Part shown: piece by piece, positions 35,797 through 43,952 of the stretch
Position numbering within the stretch: the stretch's first letter is position 1
Layout of the letters: each line of letters starts with the position of its first letter
Assembly (NCBI GenBank): GCA_949286015.1
Contig: CASEBB010000030.1
Location: 1-55,201 of the forward strand
DNA length: 55,201 bases
Direction: 5' to 3'
From: an uncultured Succinivibrionaceae bacterium
Lineage (GTDB): Bacteria; Pseudomonadota; Gammaproteobacteria; Enterobacterales; Succinivibrionaceae
Position numbers and translations under genes: made by a program
Notes under the pieces: generated by a model
Databases searched by the model: none
What the model was told of the DNA's origin: nothing
Seen by the model: the letters and a program-made list of their open reading frames with translations, nothing else

Positions 35797-37980
35797 ATGG
35801 TAATGGTCTTGTCTGCACAGCAACAACAGCAAGCAGCACAGCTCTTTGCTCTCAAGTGGCGTGGCCACCATGCTCCTAAGAAGCAGGCGACACAGGCCTT
35901 TTGGCAAGACCTACTCCACAATGTCTATGGCGAGCCTCATCCAGAGAGGCTGATTACCTTTGATGTCAGAGCGTGGCTAAATCGCGCTGACAGCACCATT
36001 GATGCCCTCATCCCTAAGACCCATGTGCTTATAGGCCAACATGCCAGTGGAGTCGACTTAAGTCAGCCGCTGCAGCAGAGCGATGGCGTGCTGCGTACTC
36101 CCTTTGAGCAAGCGATGCGCTATGTGGAGTCACTTCCCTATTCCCAGCGAGCGCGCATCATTGTGCTCAGCAACTTTGCAGAGTTCTGGCTGTACGACTT
36201 GCAACAAGGCCACAGTAATAGCCGGCTCAGCCCTGTGTACATCCCCACGCAAGCTAGTGTGGATCCACAGCCAGAGATCATTAAGCTCCATGAGCTAGCG
36301 TCTCAATACCAGCGCTTACAGCTGCTCACTGAGCCAGCTCTGACCAACACCGAGCTTGTTATCACCCAACAAAAAGCAGCGATCTCAGTTGAGGCGGGCA
36401 AGGTCGTAGCCAAGCTCTATGACCTACTATTACGGGCTTACCCTCAGGACTGTGAGAGACAGGTGGTGCTCAGCAGTCTCAACAAGCTCTGTGTGCGCTT
36501 GGTCTTTTGCTGGTACGCCGACGATGCGGGGCTCTTTACAGAGCCGCAGTACCTGTATCGCTATCTGCAAGCGCAGCGCACCAAGGCCAAGACGGATTAT
36601 CGTGAGACTCTTGCAGCAGTATTTCGCACTTTAGGTACCCCACAGGAGCAGCGTCTGGCCAGTGCTGATGTGGCGTTTGCCGATGAAAAGTTAATGGCGC
36701 TGCCTTACGTCGGAGGCCTGTTTGCAGGAGCAGAGCACGACCTCTTACCAGCAATCAGCCCTGAGATATTCGCTTTCATCTTGGATCAAGGTGAGAACAG
36801 CTGCAATTGGAGTGAAATCAGCCCTACCATCTTTGGAGCGGTGTTTGAGAGCACGCTTAACCCGCAAACCCGCCGCAGCGGTGGCATGCATTACACCTCG
36901 GTTGAGAATATCCACAAGGTCATCGATCCGCTGTTTTTAGACGACCTCCAAGATGCGTTTGCCGCTTGCCTTAAGCTCAAGACTAACAGTACTCGCACCC
37001 AGCGTTTGCTCGCCTTACAGCAAAAGCTGGCCAGCCTGACTTTTCTGGATCCAGCCTGCGGCTCAGGCAACTTTCTGTCTGAGAGCTATATCTGTCTGCG
37101 CCGCCTTGAGAACAGGGTCATTGCTGAGCTCTGCCATTACCAGTCTTACCTCGACTTAGAGGATCTCAATCCGGTTAAGGTGAGCATAGGCCAGTTCTAC
37201 GGCATTGAGGTTAATGACTTTGCGGTGTCCGTGGCGAAAACAGCGCTGTGGATTGCCGAGAGCCAAATGCAGGCGGAAACCAACAGCATCATTAAGCGCA
37301 CGATCGATCTTTTCCCACTTAAGTCCTACGATAACATCTTCGAGGACAATGCGCTCACCTTGCTATGGTCGAAGGTGGTGTCTCCACAGAAGCTCTCCTT
37401 CATCATTGGCAATCCGCCATTTAGCGGGGCGCGCTACATGGACGAGGCCAATAAGCAGGATCTTAAACAGGTATTTGGCTCAGATTGGCATGGCAAAGTC
37501 GCTGATCTCGACCTTGTAAGCGGCTGGTTCAAAAAGGCCCATGATGTGATGTGTAAGGCCCCACACGTCAAGACCGCCTTTGTGGCTACCAACTCGATCT
37601 GCCAAGGCACGGCTATCACCAACCTCTGGGAGCCTCTACTTAAGGGCGGCAGCGAGATTACCTTTGCTTATCGCTCCTTCCTCTGGGATAACGAGGCCTC
37701 TAACAAGGCATCTGTCTTCTGCGTGATTGTAGGGGTAGGGCTTAGCAATAAGGCTAACCATGCGTCTACGGTGCGGCGTATTTTTGAGAATGACGTGGCA
37801 CAGCCAGCCAAGCACATCAATGCCTATCTGCTCTCCGGCCCTGACGCTTTTGTCGCGGCACGCGAGCACCCATTGTGTGATGTGCCTGAGGGCTGCATGG
37901 GCAACCAGCCGATCGATGCTGGCAACTACCTCTTTACGCCAGAGCAAAAGGCTGAAGAGCCAGCGCCAGAGCACCATTAA
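35797..37980 (+). CDS. MmeI-like restriction/methylation enzyme, copy 2 (truncated; nuclease motif lost)
   Basis: Tandem paralogue of copy 1, 74 bp after it, with its own AGAGGA start site. The order of domains is the same: nuclease-like region, linker, methyltransferase (motif I near residue 417, NPPF near 539). The nuclease triad is destroyed: DALIPKTHVLIGQH has Gly80 and His82 where copy 1 has Glu and Lys, so cleavage is not expected. The frame stops at 37980 after EQKAEEPAPEHH; the missing C-terminal part continues in another frame. The 5' half differs clearly from copy 1, while about 37500-37950 is nearly identical to it. A 6-bp insertion (extra VG) is near 37735. 727 residues. Confidence 0.82.
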   Translation: MVMVLSAQQQQQAAQLFALKWRGHHAPKKQATQAFWQDLLHNVYGEPHPERLITFDVRAWLNRADSTIDALIPKTHVLIGQHASGVDLSQPLQQSDGVLRTPFEQAMRYVESLPYSQRARIIVLSNFAEFWLYDLQQGHSNSRLSPVYIPTQASVDPQPEIIKLHELASQYQRLQLLTEPALTNTELVITQQKAAISVEAGKVVAKLYDLLLRAYPQDCERQVVLSSLNKLCVRLVFCWYADDAGLFTEPQYLYRYLQAQRTKAKTDYRETLAAVFRTLGTPQEQRLASADVAFADEKLMALPYVGGLFAGAEHDLLPAISPEIFAFILDQGENSCNWSEISPTIFGAVFESTLNPQTRRSGGMHYTSVENIHKVIDPLFLDDLQDAFAACLKLKTNSTRTQRLLALQQKLASLTFLDPACGSGNFLSESYICLRRLENRVIAELCHYQSYLDLEDLNPVKVSIGQFYGIEVNDFAVSVAKTALWIAESQMQAETNSIIKRTIDLFPLKSYDNIFEDNALTLLWSKVVSPQKLSFIIGNPPFSGARYMDEANKQDLKQVFGSDWHGKVADLDLVSGWFKKAHDVMCKAPHVKTAFVATNSICQGTAITNLWEPLLKGGSEITFAYRSFLWDNEASNKASVFCVIVGVGLSNKANHASTVRRIFENDVAQPAKHINAYLLSGPDAFVAAREHPLCDVPEGCMGNQPIDAGNYLFTPEQKAEEPAPEHH

Positions 37981-38527
37981 TCTGGCAGAGCGTCCGCAGC
38001 GCTTTCAGACGACCAATATCCCAACAGCGCCTTTTTTGGTGATCCCAGAGGTGTCATCTGGAGAGCGTGAGTATCTGCCTCTAGACTTTATGCAGCCAAC
38101 AAACGGCCTCTGCAGCAATAAGCTCAAGCTCTTTGCTCATGCTTCCCTGTACCACTTCAGTGTGCTGACCTCGTCTGTACACATGGCGTGGGTTAAAGTG
38201 GCAGCAGGTCGTCTCAAGATGGATATCAACTACTCCACAGAGCTGGTGTACAACACCTTTCCATGGCCACAAAAGGTGGACAGCAAGCTGCAGCAGAAAA
38301 TGGAGAATGCAGCCCAAAAGATTCTGGATACGCGCAACAAGCATCAGGGCCGTTCTCTAGCGCAGCTGTACGATCGAGAGGCCATGCCTGCGGATTTACG
38401 CCAAGCGCACCATGCAAATGACCTGTTGGTGCTGCAAGCCTACGGCTTTGATACCTCGTGGTCACGGGATGAGCTCTTTGCAGCACTGTATAAGCTCTAT
38501 TGCAAGCTGCTGGCAGCAAAGAAGTAA
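37958..38527 (+). pseudogene. Detached C-terminal part of MmeI-like copy 2
   Basis: Out-of-frame continuation. It begins SQRQSTINLAERPQRFQ, which matches the normal helix just before the target-recognition strand, so copy 2 keeps about 10 more residues than copy 1. Then IPEVSSGEREYLPLD, GRLKMDINYSTEL, VYNTFPWPQ, NDLLVLQAYGF and the same C-terminus. About 55-60 residues of the recognition region are missing. The stop is 96 bp before tilS. Confidence 0.8.
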
Positions 38528-38623
38528 GTGGTGTGATGACTGGTAGTCATCATGCTGTGCTTACTTAAGAGGCAGTCAGGGTAGGCAGAGCATTTTTTCT
38601 CATGGCTGCAGGAGTATGCAGCT

Positions 38624-40834
38624 GTGACCACTAAAACCACCACCACCCTGCCACGCGCTACTAAGGCACAAGAGCGAGCCATACAGAAGCAAGCGCTACA
38701 GGCCCAAAAAGCGGCTTTTGCCGCATCACGCCACCATGCCCTAACTGTGTGCCAGTACCATGAGGCGGTGCTCAATTTTCGTGGACTTTTTAAGCGTCTC
38801 AATACGGCAAAGCAGCAGAGTATACGTGCTGTAGGTACCGATCCCTGTGCAGCGGCGCAATATCGCATCTTAGGCACAGAGACAGCAAGTGGTGTTGGCT
38901 CCTTAGAGGTTTTAACCGCACCTGAGGCCTGCCGTAAGCTCTTACCTCTGGGGCAATTAGTCATCTCCCGTTTAGGGGCTATGCTGAGCATTGAGCTGAG
39001 CGCACTGTGGCCAGATATCCTATCTCTAGAAGATAGCGCTGCGACAGCGCCACCAAAGGCACTAACAGCAGCGCCCGCTGCCGTTGCTACTGCTGCTTCC
39101 GATGTTGATGCCGTTTCTTCTGTGTGTGCAAGAGGTAATGCTACCTCTAGTAGTGACCACAGCTTTCACCCGCAGTTACCAAGTGAGCTTTCCCCTCATC
39201 GCTTAGTCGTGGGCATGTCAGGAGGCCCCGACTCCACTCTGGCCTTAGTCATTGCCTGCGAGCTACGCCAGCACTTAAACCTCGAAGTACTGGCCGTGCA
39301 CTGCATCCATGGTCTCGACCCTGATGATGAAATCTGGTTAGAGCACAGCCGTGCTCTCTGTGCGCACTTACAAGTCCCGCTACATACCCCAAGGCTCAAT
39401 ATCATCTACGGTGCTGGCCGCTCTCCTGAGGAGGTCTCACGTGCCGAGAGATATAAGGCCCTCTTAACCTACCTTAGCGCCCGTGACAGCTTAGTGCTCG
39501 GGCACCAAGCTGACGATCAGGTCGAAAGCCTCTTACTGGCCCTGAAAAGAGGTAGCGGCCCGCAGGGCTTAAGTGGCATGCAGCTTTTAACCTGCGATCA
39601 GCGCGGCGTGCTGCTACGCCCTCTGTTAGACCTCCACAAGGTCGAGATTGAGCAACTGCTTACCCTCCTTGAGATCCCTTTTGTCTACGATCTCTCAAAC
39701 AGCTACCTTAAGTTTGAACGCAATTTTATGCGCCGTAAGGTCTTACCAACACTGCGCTCGCGCTTTGCTGGTATTGATAAGTCCTTACTGCGTACCCAAA
39801 AGCTGTGTGCGTATGAGCACGATCTTGCTCAGCGCTTTGTCACGCAGCAGTTAGCCACTGTAGAAAAGGAGAGTGCCTTCCCGCCTTTTAGCTGCTTTGA
39901 CTTCGCCTCTCTGGATTTAAGTGACCGGCCGTATGTCTTTATGCTCTTAAGAGCATGGCTGCAGCGCATGGTGCCACAGGGGGTAGAGTTTACGCTCATC
40001 GAGCGCTGCTATGAGCTCATGGTCAAAGATCATGACAAAAACGGCTATGTGCCTCTAATGGGCAGCCCTTATGTGGCGGCGACCTTTTTAAACCGTCTCT
40101 ATCTGTATGAGCCCCTCACCGCTGCGCAAAAAGAGCAATTACAGGGACGGTTGCCGGTAATGCTCTCCCCAGATGCGCAGGCTGCGCTAGAGAGCACAGA
40201 ATGCACAGAGTGCACAGCTGGCGCTGTAACCGCCTCTGCGATCTACGCAAGCCAAGTGTTATGGCAGGAGCACCGTGGTGGTTATGCTTACCAGCTCCTC
40301 TCAGTGCCAATCAGCACAGCTGTCTGGTCACAGCAACGTGAGGTAATGCTTAGTATCTCTGATCGAAAGCAGGAGCCAGCTGACCTGACAGCGGCGCCCC
40401 AAGGCACCCAGCATGATGACAGTTCTCAACTCTTACGGGTACCCACAGCCGCGTGCTTTTATCTCACCACCGCCCAGCATGCTGCATGCCCTTGCCTGTG
40501 GCTAAATTTTTCGTATGCCCTGTCGCGTAAGCTTAAGCCTTACACCCGTGCCCATTCGCGTGATGTGGGGAAGCTCTTTATTGAGAATCACATCGCCCCA
40601 TGGGAGCGCTGTGGCATACCACTGGTAGAAAGCGCGCAGGGTGAGGTCTTAGCTCTGGGATCGGTCTTAGCTCAGGATAGGCGGGCAAAAGCAACTCCTC
40701 TGGAGCAAGCAAAAACCAATGAGAATGCTCAGGCCAAAGATGGGCAGGCTTTAACCTCTGCTGCAGAGAAAAGAGCCTCGTGCTACCTGTACCTGCACAT
40801 TAAGCGGGAGGACGGGACGTCACAACTACGCTAA
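38624..40834 (+). CDS. tilS: tRNA(Ile)-lysidine synthase with long N-terminal extension
   Basis: TilS makes lysidine at C34 of tRNA-Ile(CAU), letting it read AUA. The PP-loop SGGPDSTLAL is at about residue 198, followed by VHCIHGLDPDDEIWLEH, GHQADDQVESLLLALKRGSG (catalytic-domain word) and DLSNSYLKFERNFMRRKVLP. The C-terminal domains include a substrate-binding region ending near residue 700 (KPYTRAHSRDVGKLFIENHIAPWER-type). At 736 residues it is far longer than the usual 430-450. The first 190 residues have no recognisable domain, with an Ala-rich linker at 145-185. The start is GTG at 38624 with GGAG nine bases upstream; no shorter start before SGGPDS has clear support. Copy 2 of the MmeI-like genes ends 96 bp upstream. 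Confidence 0.9.
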   Translation: MTTKTTTTLPRATKAQERAIQKQALQAQKAAFAASRHHALTVCQYHEAVLNFRGLFKRLNTAKQQSIRAVGTDPCAAAQYRILGTETASGVGSLEVLTAPEACRKLLPLGQLVISRLGAMLSIELSALWPDILSLEDSAATAPPKALTAAPAAVATAASDVDAVSSVCARGNATSSSDHSFHPQLPSELSPHRLVVGMSGGPDSTLALVIACELRQHLNLEVLAVHCIHGLDPDDEIWLEHSRALCAHLQVPLHTPRLNIIYGAGRSPEEVSRAERYKALLTYLSARDSLVLGHQADDQVESLLLALKRGSGPQGLSGMQLLTCDQRGVLLRPLLDLHKVEIEQLLTLLEIPFVYDLSNSYLKFERNFMRRKVLPTLRSRFAGIDKSLLRTQKLCAYEHDLAQRFVTQQLATVEKESAFPPFSCFDFASLDLSDRPYVFMLLRAWLQRMVPQGVEFTLIERCYELMVKDHDKNGYVPLMGSPYVAATFLNRLYLYEPLTAAQKEQLQGRLPVMLSPDAQAALESTECTECTAGAVTASAIYASQVLWQEHRGGYAYQLLSVPISTAVWSQQREVMLSISDRKQEPADLTAAPQGTQHDDSSQLLRVPTAACFYLTTAQHAACPCLWLNFSYALSRKLKPYTRAHSRDVGKLFIENHIAPWERCGIPLVESAQGEVLALGSVLAQDRRAKATPLEQAKTNENAQAKDGQALTSAAEKRASCYLYLHIKREDGTSQLR

Positions 40835-40911
40835 GAGGCCACACCTCTCAGGTAGGCACAGGCCCTTGGCAGGTGCCAGCACCCGCCCCCGCAGTCCGCT
40901 CTCCCCTGCCC

Positions 40912-40966
40912 CGAAAAACAAAAACTCCGTGCTCACAGCAGGTTGTCCCCACCGTTAACACGGAGT
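40912..40966 (-). terminator. Rho-independent terminator of the thr operon
   Basis: ACTCCGTG (40924-40931) pairs with CACGGAGT (40959-40966). On the minus strand the stem is followed by TTTTTGTTTTTC. It is 30 bp past the thrC stop. Confidence 0.8.
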
Positions 40967-40995
40967 CGTGATGCATCTAAACGTGCAACTGTAGC

Positions 40996-42285
40996 TTAGA
41001 GCTTCAGATCATCGAGCATGTAGCTCTTTAACTGCGCAAAGTCAGCGTCCATCACCTTCTTCTGTAAAGGCAGACGGCAGCGCTCCTCAAGCGCCTGTGG
41101 CAGAGGCAGGTCAATACCTAAGGTCTTGTCCACCTCTTCCTTAAACTTCGCTGGGTGCGCCGTACCTAAGAAGATACCAACCTCACCGTCCTTTAAGCTG
41201 TCAGTTAAGACCTTGTGAGCCACCGCCGCATGTGGCTCGGTGATATAGCCACACTCCTTGTAGAGCTTGCGCATGTTCTCACGGGTGGTCTCGTCATCGA
41301 CAGAGCCAAAGTCAAAGTCGCTTAACGACCAGCCCATCATCTTGCACAGGGCCTCAACACGTGGCCAGTTGTTTGGACGGCTGATATCCATGGCGTTAGA
41401 AATGGTCGCCACAGTCTGATGTGGTTCCCACTTACCGCTTTGTAAGTAGCGTGGCACGGTGTCGTTAGCATTGCAGGCGATCACAAAGCGCGCCTGTAAG
41501 CCTAAGGCCTTTGCAATGAGACCAGCGGTGATATTGCCAAAGTTGCCACATGGCACCGCAAAGACCACCTTGTTACGCTTCTCTACAGGTAACTGCGCCA
41601 CCGCCTCAAAGTAGTAGCACACCTGAGCCAGTAAGCGGCTGATGTTGATAGAGTTAGCGCTGTTTAATCCCACCTCTTGACGTAAAGCGGCGTCATCAAA
41701 GGCGGTCTTGACTAAGTCTTGGCAGCTGTCAAATGGCGCCTTAATCTCTACAGCGTGGATGTTGTCACCTAAGGTCGCAATGAGGCTCTCTTGCAGTGGA
41801 GAGATCATGCCCTGTGGGTACATCACCACCACATTGATCTTTGGCTGCTGATAGAAAGCAGCAGCGACGGCGGCACCGGTATCACCAGAGGTCGCAGTTA
41901 AGATGGTGCACTTGCTATCGCCGATGATGCTCGAGAGCACGCGGGCCATGAAACGAGCACCAAAGTCCTTAAAGGCTAAGGTTGGGCCTAAGAACAGCTG
42001 TAAGCAGTAGGTGTTCTGATCGGCTGGAGCCAGCTTGAGATCGAAGTTAAAAGCATCAGCGACGATGGTCTCTAAATTAGGCATCTCGTCATTACCGATG
42101 AGGTGGCGTAAGACCTTTTGCGAGCGGGTAACAAAGTCTAAGCCTAAAAGCTCATTGACCTCAGCGGCGGTAAATGGAGTGATGTGCTCCATGAAAAAGA
42201 GGCCTTGGTTCTTACCAATGCCTTGCTTGACTGCTTGCGCGAAGGAGACGCGCTCGGTGCTGTCTTTTAAATTAACGAGTTCCAC
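40996..42285 (-). CDS. thrC: Threonine synthase
   Basis: PLP-dependent enzyme that converts O-phosphohomoserine to threonine. Visible: FLGPTLAFKDFGARFMA (PLP Lys in FKDF), ATSGDTGAAVAAAF (phosphate and PLP pocket), VPCGNFGNITAG, and the C-terminal EPHAAVAHKVL-like region. 429 residues, as for E. coli ThrC (428). Start GTG at 42285 with GAGGA eight bases upstream. Third gene of the thr operon, but separated from thrB by 468 bp that include a MITE-like insertion. A terminator follows. Confidence 0.95.
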   Translation of the reverse strand: MELVNLKDSTERVSFAQAVKQGIGKNQGLFFMEHITPFTAAEVNELLGLDFVTRSQKVLRHLIGNDEMPNLETIVADAFNFDLKLAPADQNTYCLQLFLGPTLAFKDFGARFMARVLSSIIGDSKCTILTATSGDTGAAVAAAFYQQPKINVVVMYPQGMISPLQESLIATLGDNIHAVEIKAPFDSCQDLVKTAFDDAALRQEVGLNSANSINISRLLAQVCYYFEAVAQLPVEKRNKVVFAVPCGNFGNITAGLIAKALGLQARFVIACNANDTVPRYLQSGKWEPHQTVATISNAMDISRPNNWPRVEALCKMMGWSLSDFDFGSVDDETTRENMRKLYKECGYITEPHAAVAHKVLTDSLKDGEVGIFLGTAHPAKFKEEVDKTLGIDLPLPQALEERCRLPLQKKVMDADFAQLKSYMLDDLKL

Positions 42286-42753
42286 TACAAAATCCTCAAA
42301 AGCTGGCAGCGCTAATGGCGAGTATTTTACGGCACGGGTTGGGCTGTGTGGTGCAGGTAGTACAAGTGGCTATGAGGCGGCAGCAAGTAAGTAACAACTG
42401 ACTTAAGAAATGACGTCTTTTAGGGTAATCATGGTGCCCTCTCTGTAGAGAGGATCAGGATCACCTGCACCATTATCTCGAGGTTAGTGACGTTGCCATC
42501 ACGCACGCATGCGTGCCCTCTTCCGTCATTTATTGATCAGCATTCCTCAGATCTGCACTCTGCCACCACCTGTCATTACCTCAAAGGTAAAGTCACCATA
42601 ACTCTGATTACTTGTAGTATGGCGATGGCGGTAGTGGCGGTGGGCAGCGGTTAATCCCACCACGCGGTAGTACCGCCAGCAAAGGCCATTATCTCAAGGC
42701 AATGCTGTCTACCTACTCATCTACACAGAGGCCACTTCCCTACAAGCAAGCTC
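42286..42753. other. Unusually wide thrB-thrC gap with a MITE-like repeat
   Basis: In E. coli thrB and thrC overlap or nearly touch. Here 468 bp separate them. A MITE-like copy (about 42390-42547) and two fragments related to the CTCAAGG repeats of the macA gap (near 42575 and 42685) fill it. Confidence 0.65.
42390..42547 (+). mobile_element. MITE-like repeat, copy 7 (in the thr operon)
   Basis: The left end is GTAACAACTGACTTAAGAAA then TGACGTC. The core is CACCATTATCTCGAGGT. The right end is CCGTCATTTATTGATCAGCA then TTCCT. Confidence 0.75.
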
Positions 42754-43746
42754 TTATGGCAGCTCAACCTTCTCTACCGTGGCACCGTGCGGATCGACCT
42801 TACAAATGCGGCAGAATCCATCTTCGTTGGCAATAAACGAGCGCTCTAAGTACTCTTTCATCTTCTGTGCAGCATCAACATCCGTAAACACCGAGAAGAT
42901 AGTCGAGCCCGAGCCAGAGATGCCCGTAGCCATCGCACTTAAGGCCTTACCAAAAGCACGCGCCTCCTTTAAGCCAGGAATCAGCGTCTCACGATAAGGC
43001 TCAGCAATCACGTCCACTAAGCACGCACTGGCTAAAGCCTCATCCTTCACGTGCGAGGCATGCATAAAAGCTCCAATACGACGGCCGTAGGTGATCACAT
43101 CCTGCCGTAAGTACTGTGCCGGTAAGATCGAGCGCGCTTCAGCTGTCGACACCTTAATGCCAGGGAAGCACAGCACCCAATACCAGTTCTCAAAATACGG
43201 AATGCTCTCACTGATGCGGCCATTCTCGTTAATGATGAACTGCATGCCACCTAAATAACATGGCGCCACGTTGTCGTAGTGGATGGCACCCGAGATCTTG
43301 CCCTCAAGCTTGCCCATCATTTCCATGCACACATCAGTGTCAAAGAAGTTGTCGTGAGCAGCGTTAATGGCCTCAACCGCAGCCACCACTGAAGACGCTG
43401 ACGAACCTAAGCCCGAGCCTACAGGCAGTCCTTTATCAAGCACCAGCTCTAAGCGCTTTGGCTGTAAGCCCTTTTTGCCCAGATACTGCTCATAGAGTTT
43501 GTAGGCATCGTAAATGATGTTGCGCTTTGGATCAGACGACAGCTTGTGCGCAAAGTGGCCCTTAACCGCCACGCTCAGGTTAGGCTCGACATTGCCCTGC
43601 TCGCTATCTACAAGCTCACGGGCGGTCACGAAGTCACCCAGTGGCGAGCCGTCAATAGGACGCACAGCAATGCCCAGTAAATCAAAACCTACAGAGAGGT
43701 TAGCCGAAGAGGCTGGCGCATACGCGCGGTAAGCAAATGTACTCAT
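42754..43746 (-). CDS. thrB: Homoserine kinase
   Basis: GHMP-family kinase, 330 residues, that phosphorylates homoserine with ATP. N-terminal AYAPASSANLSVGFDLLGIAV, ATP-binding loop LPVGSGLGSSASSVVAAVEAIN and C-terminal GISGSGSTIFSVF (motif 3) are all present. About 20 residues longer than E. coli ThrB (310). Start ATG at 43746, without a strong ribosome site. The central part of the thr operon. Confidence 0.95.
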   Translation of the reverse strand: MSTFAYRAYAPASSANLSVGFDLLGIAVRPIDGSPLGDFVTARELVDSEQGNVEPNLSVAVKGHFAHKLSSDPKRNIIYDAYKLYEQYLGKKGLQPKRLELVLDKGLPVGSGLGSSASSVVAAVEAINAAHDNFFDTDVCMEMMGKLEGKISGAIHYDNVAPCYLGGMQFIINENGRISESIPYFENWYWVLCFPGIKVSTAEARSILPAQYLRQDVITYGRRIGAFMHASHVKDEALASACLVDVIAEPYRETLIPGLKEARAFGKALSAMATGISGSGSTIFSVFTDVDAAQKMKEYLERSFIANEDGFCRICKVDPHGATVEKVELP

Positions 43747-43952
43747 CGCAATCTCACAGAAAGCGTAGTTTAAGCTTAGGCAAAAGCAGCACTCTAAGAA
43801 ATGCTCTACAAGAGACGCTCCTCAAGAGCCCCTCTCTAAGAGAGGCTCTCCAAGAACGCTCTTTGTGGCGCAAGGCCACTGTTCAGCACTGCTGACAGCC
43901 CCCTGCACTGCTCCGCCGCTTAGGCCTTAACTACGCATTTAACTTCAGCAGC
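43747..43952. other. thrA-thrB gap with stem-loop
   Basis: A 206-bp gap. A CCTCTC-TAA-GAGAGG stem-loop (about 43831-43845) lies in it, which could act as an intercistronic processing or attenuation hairpin. Confidence 0.4.
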
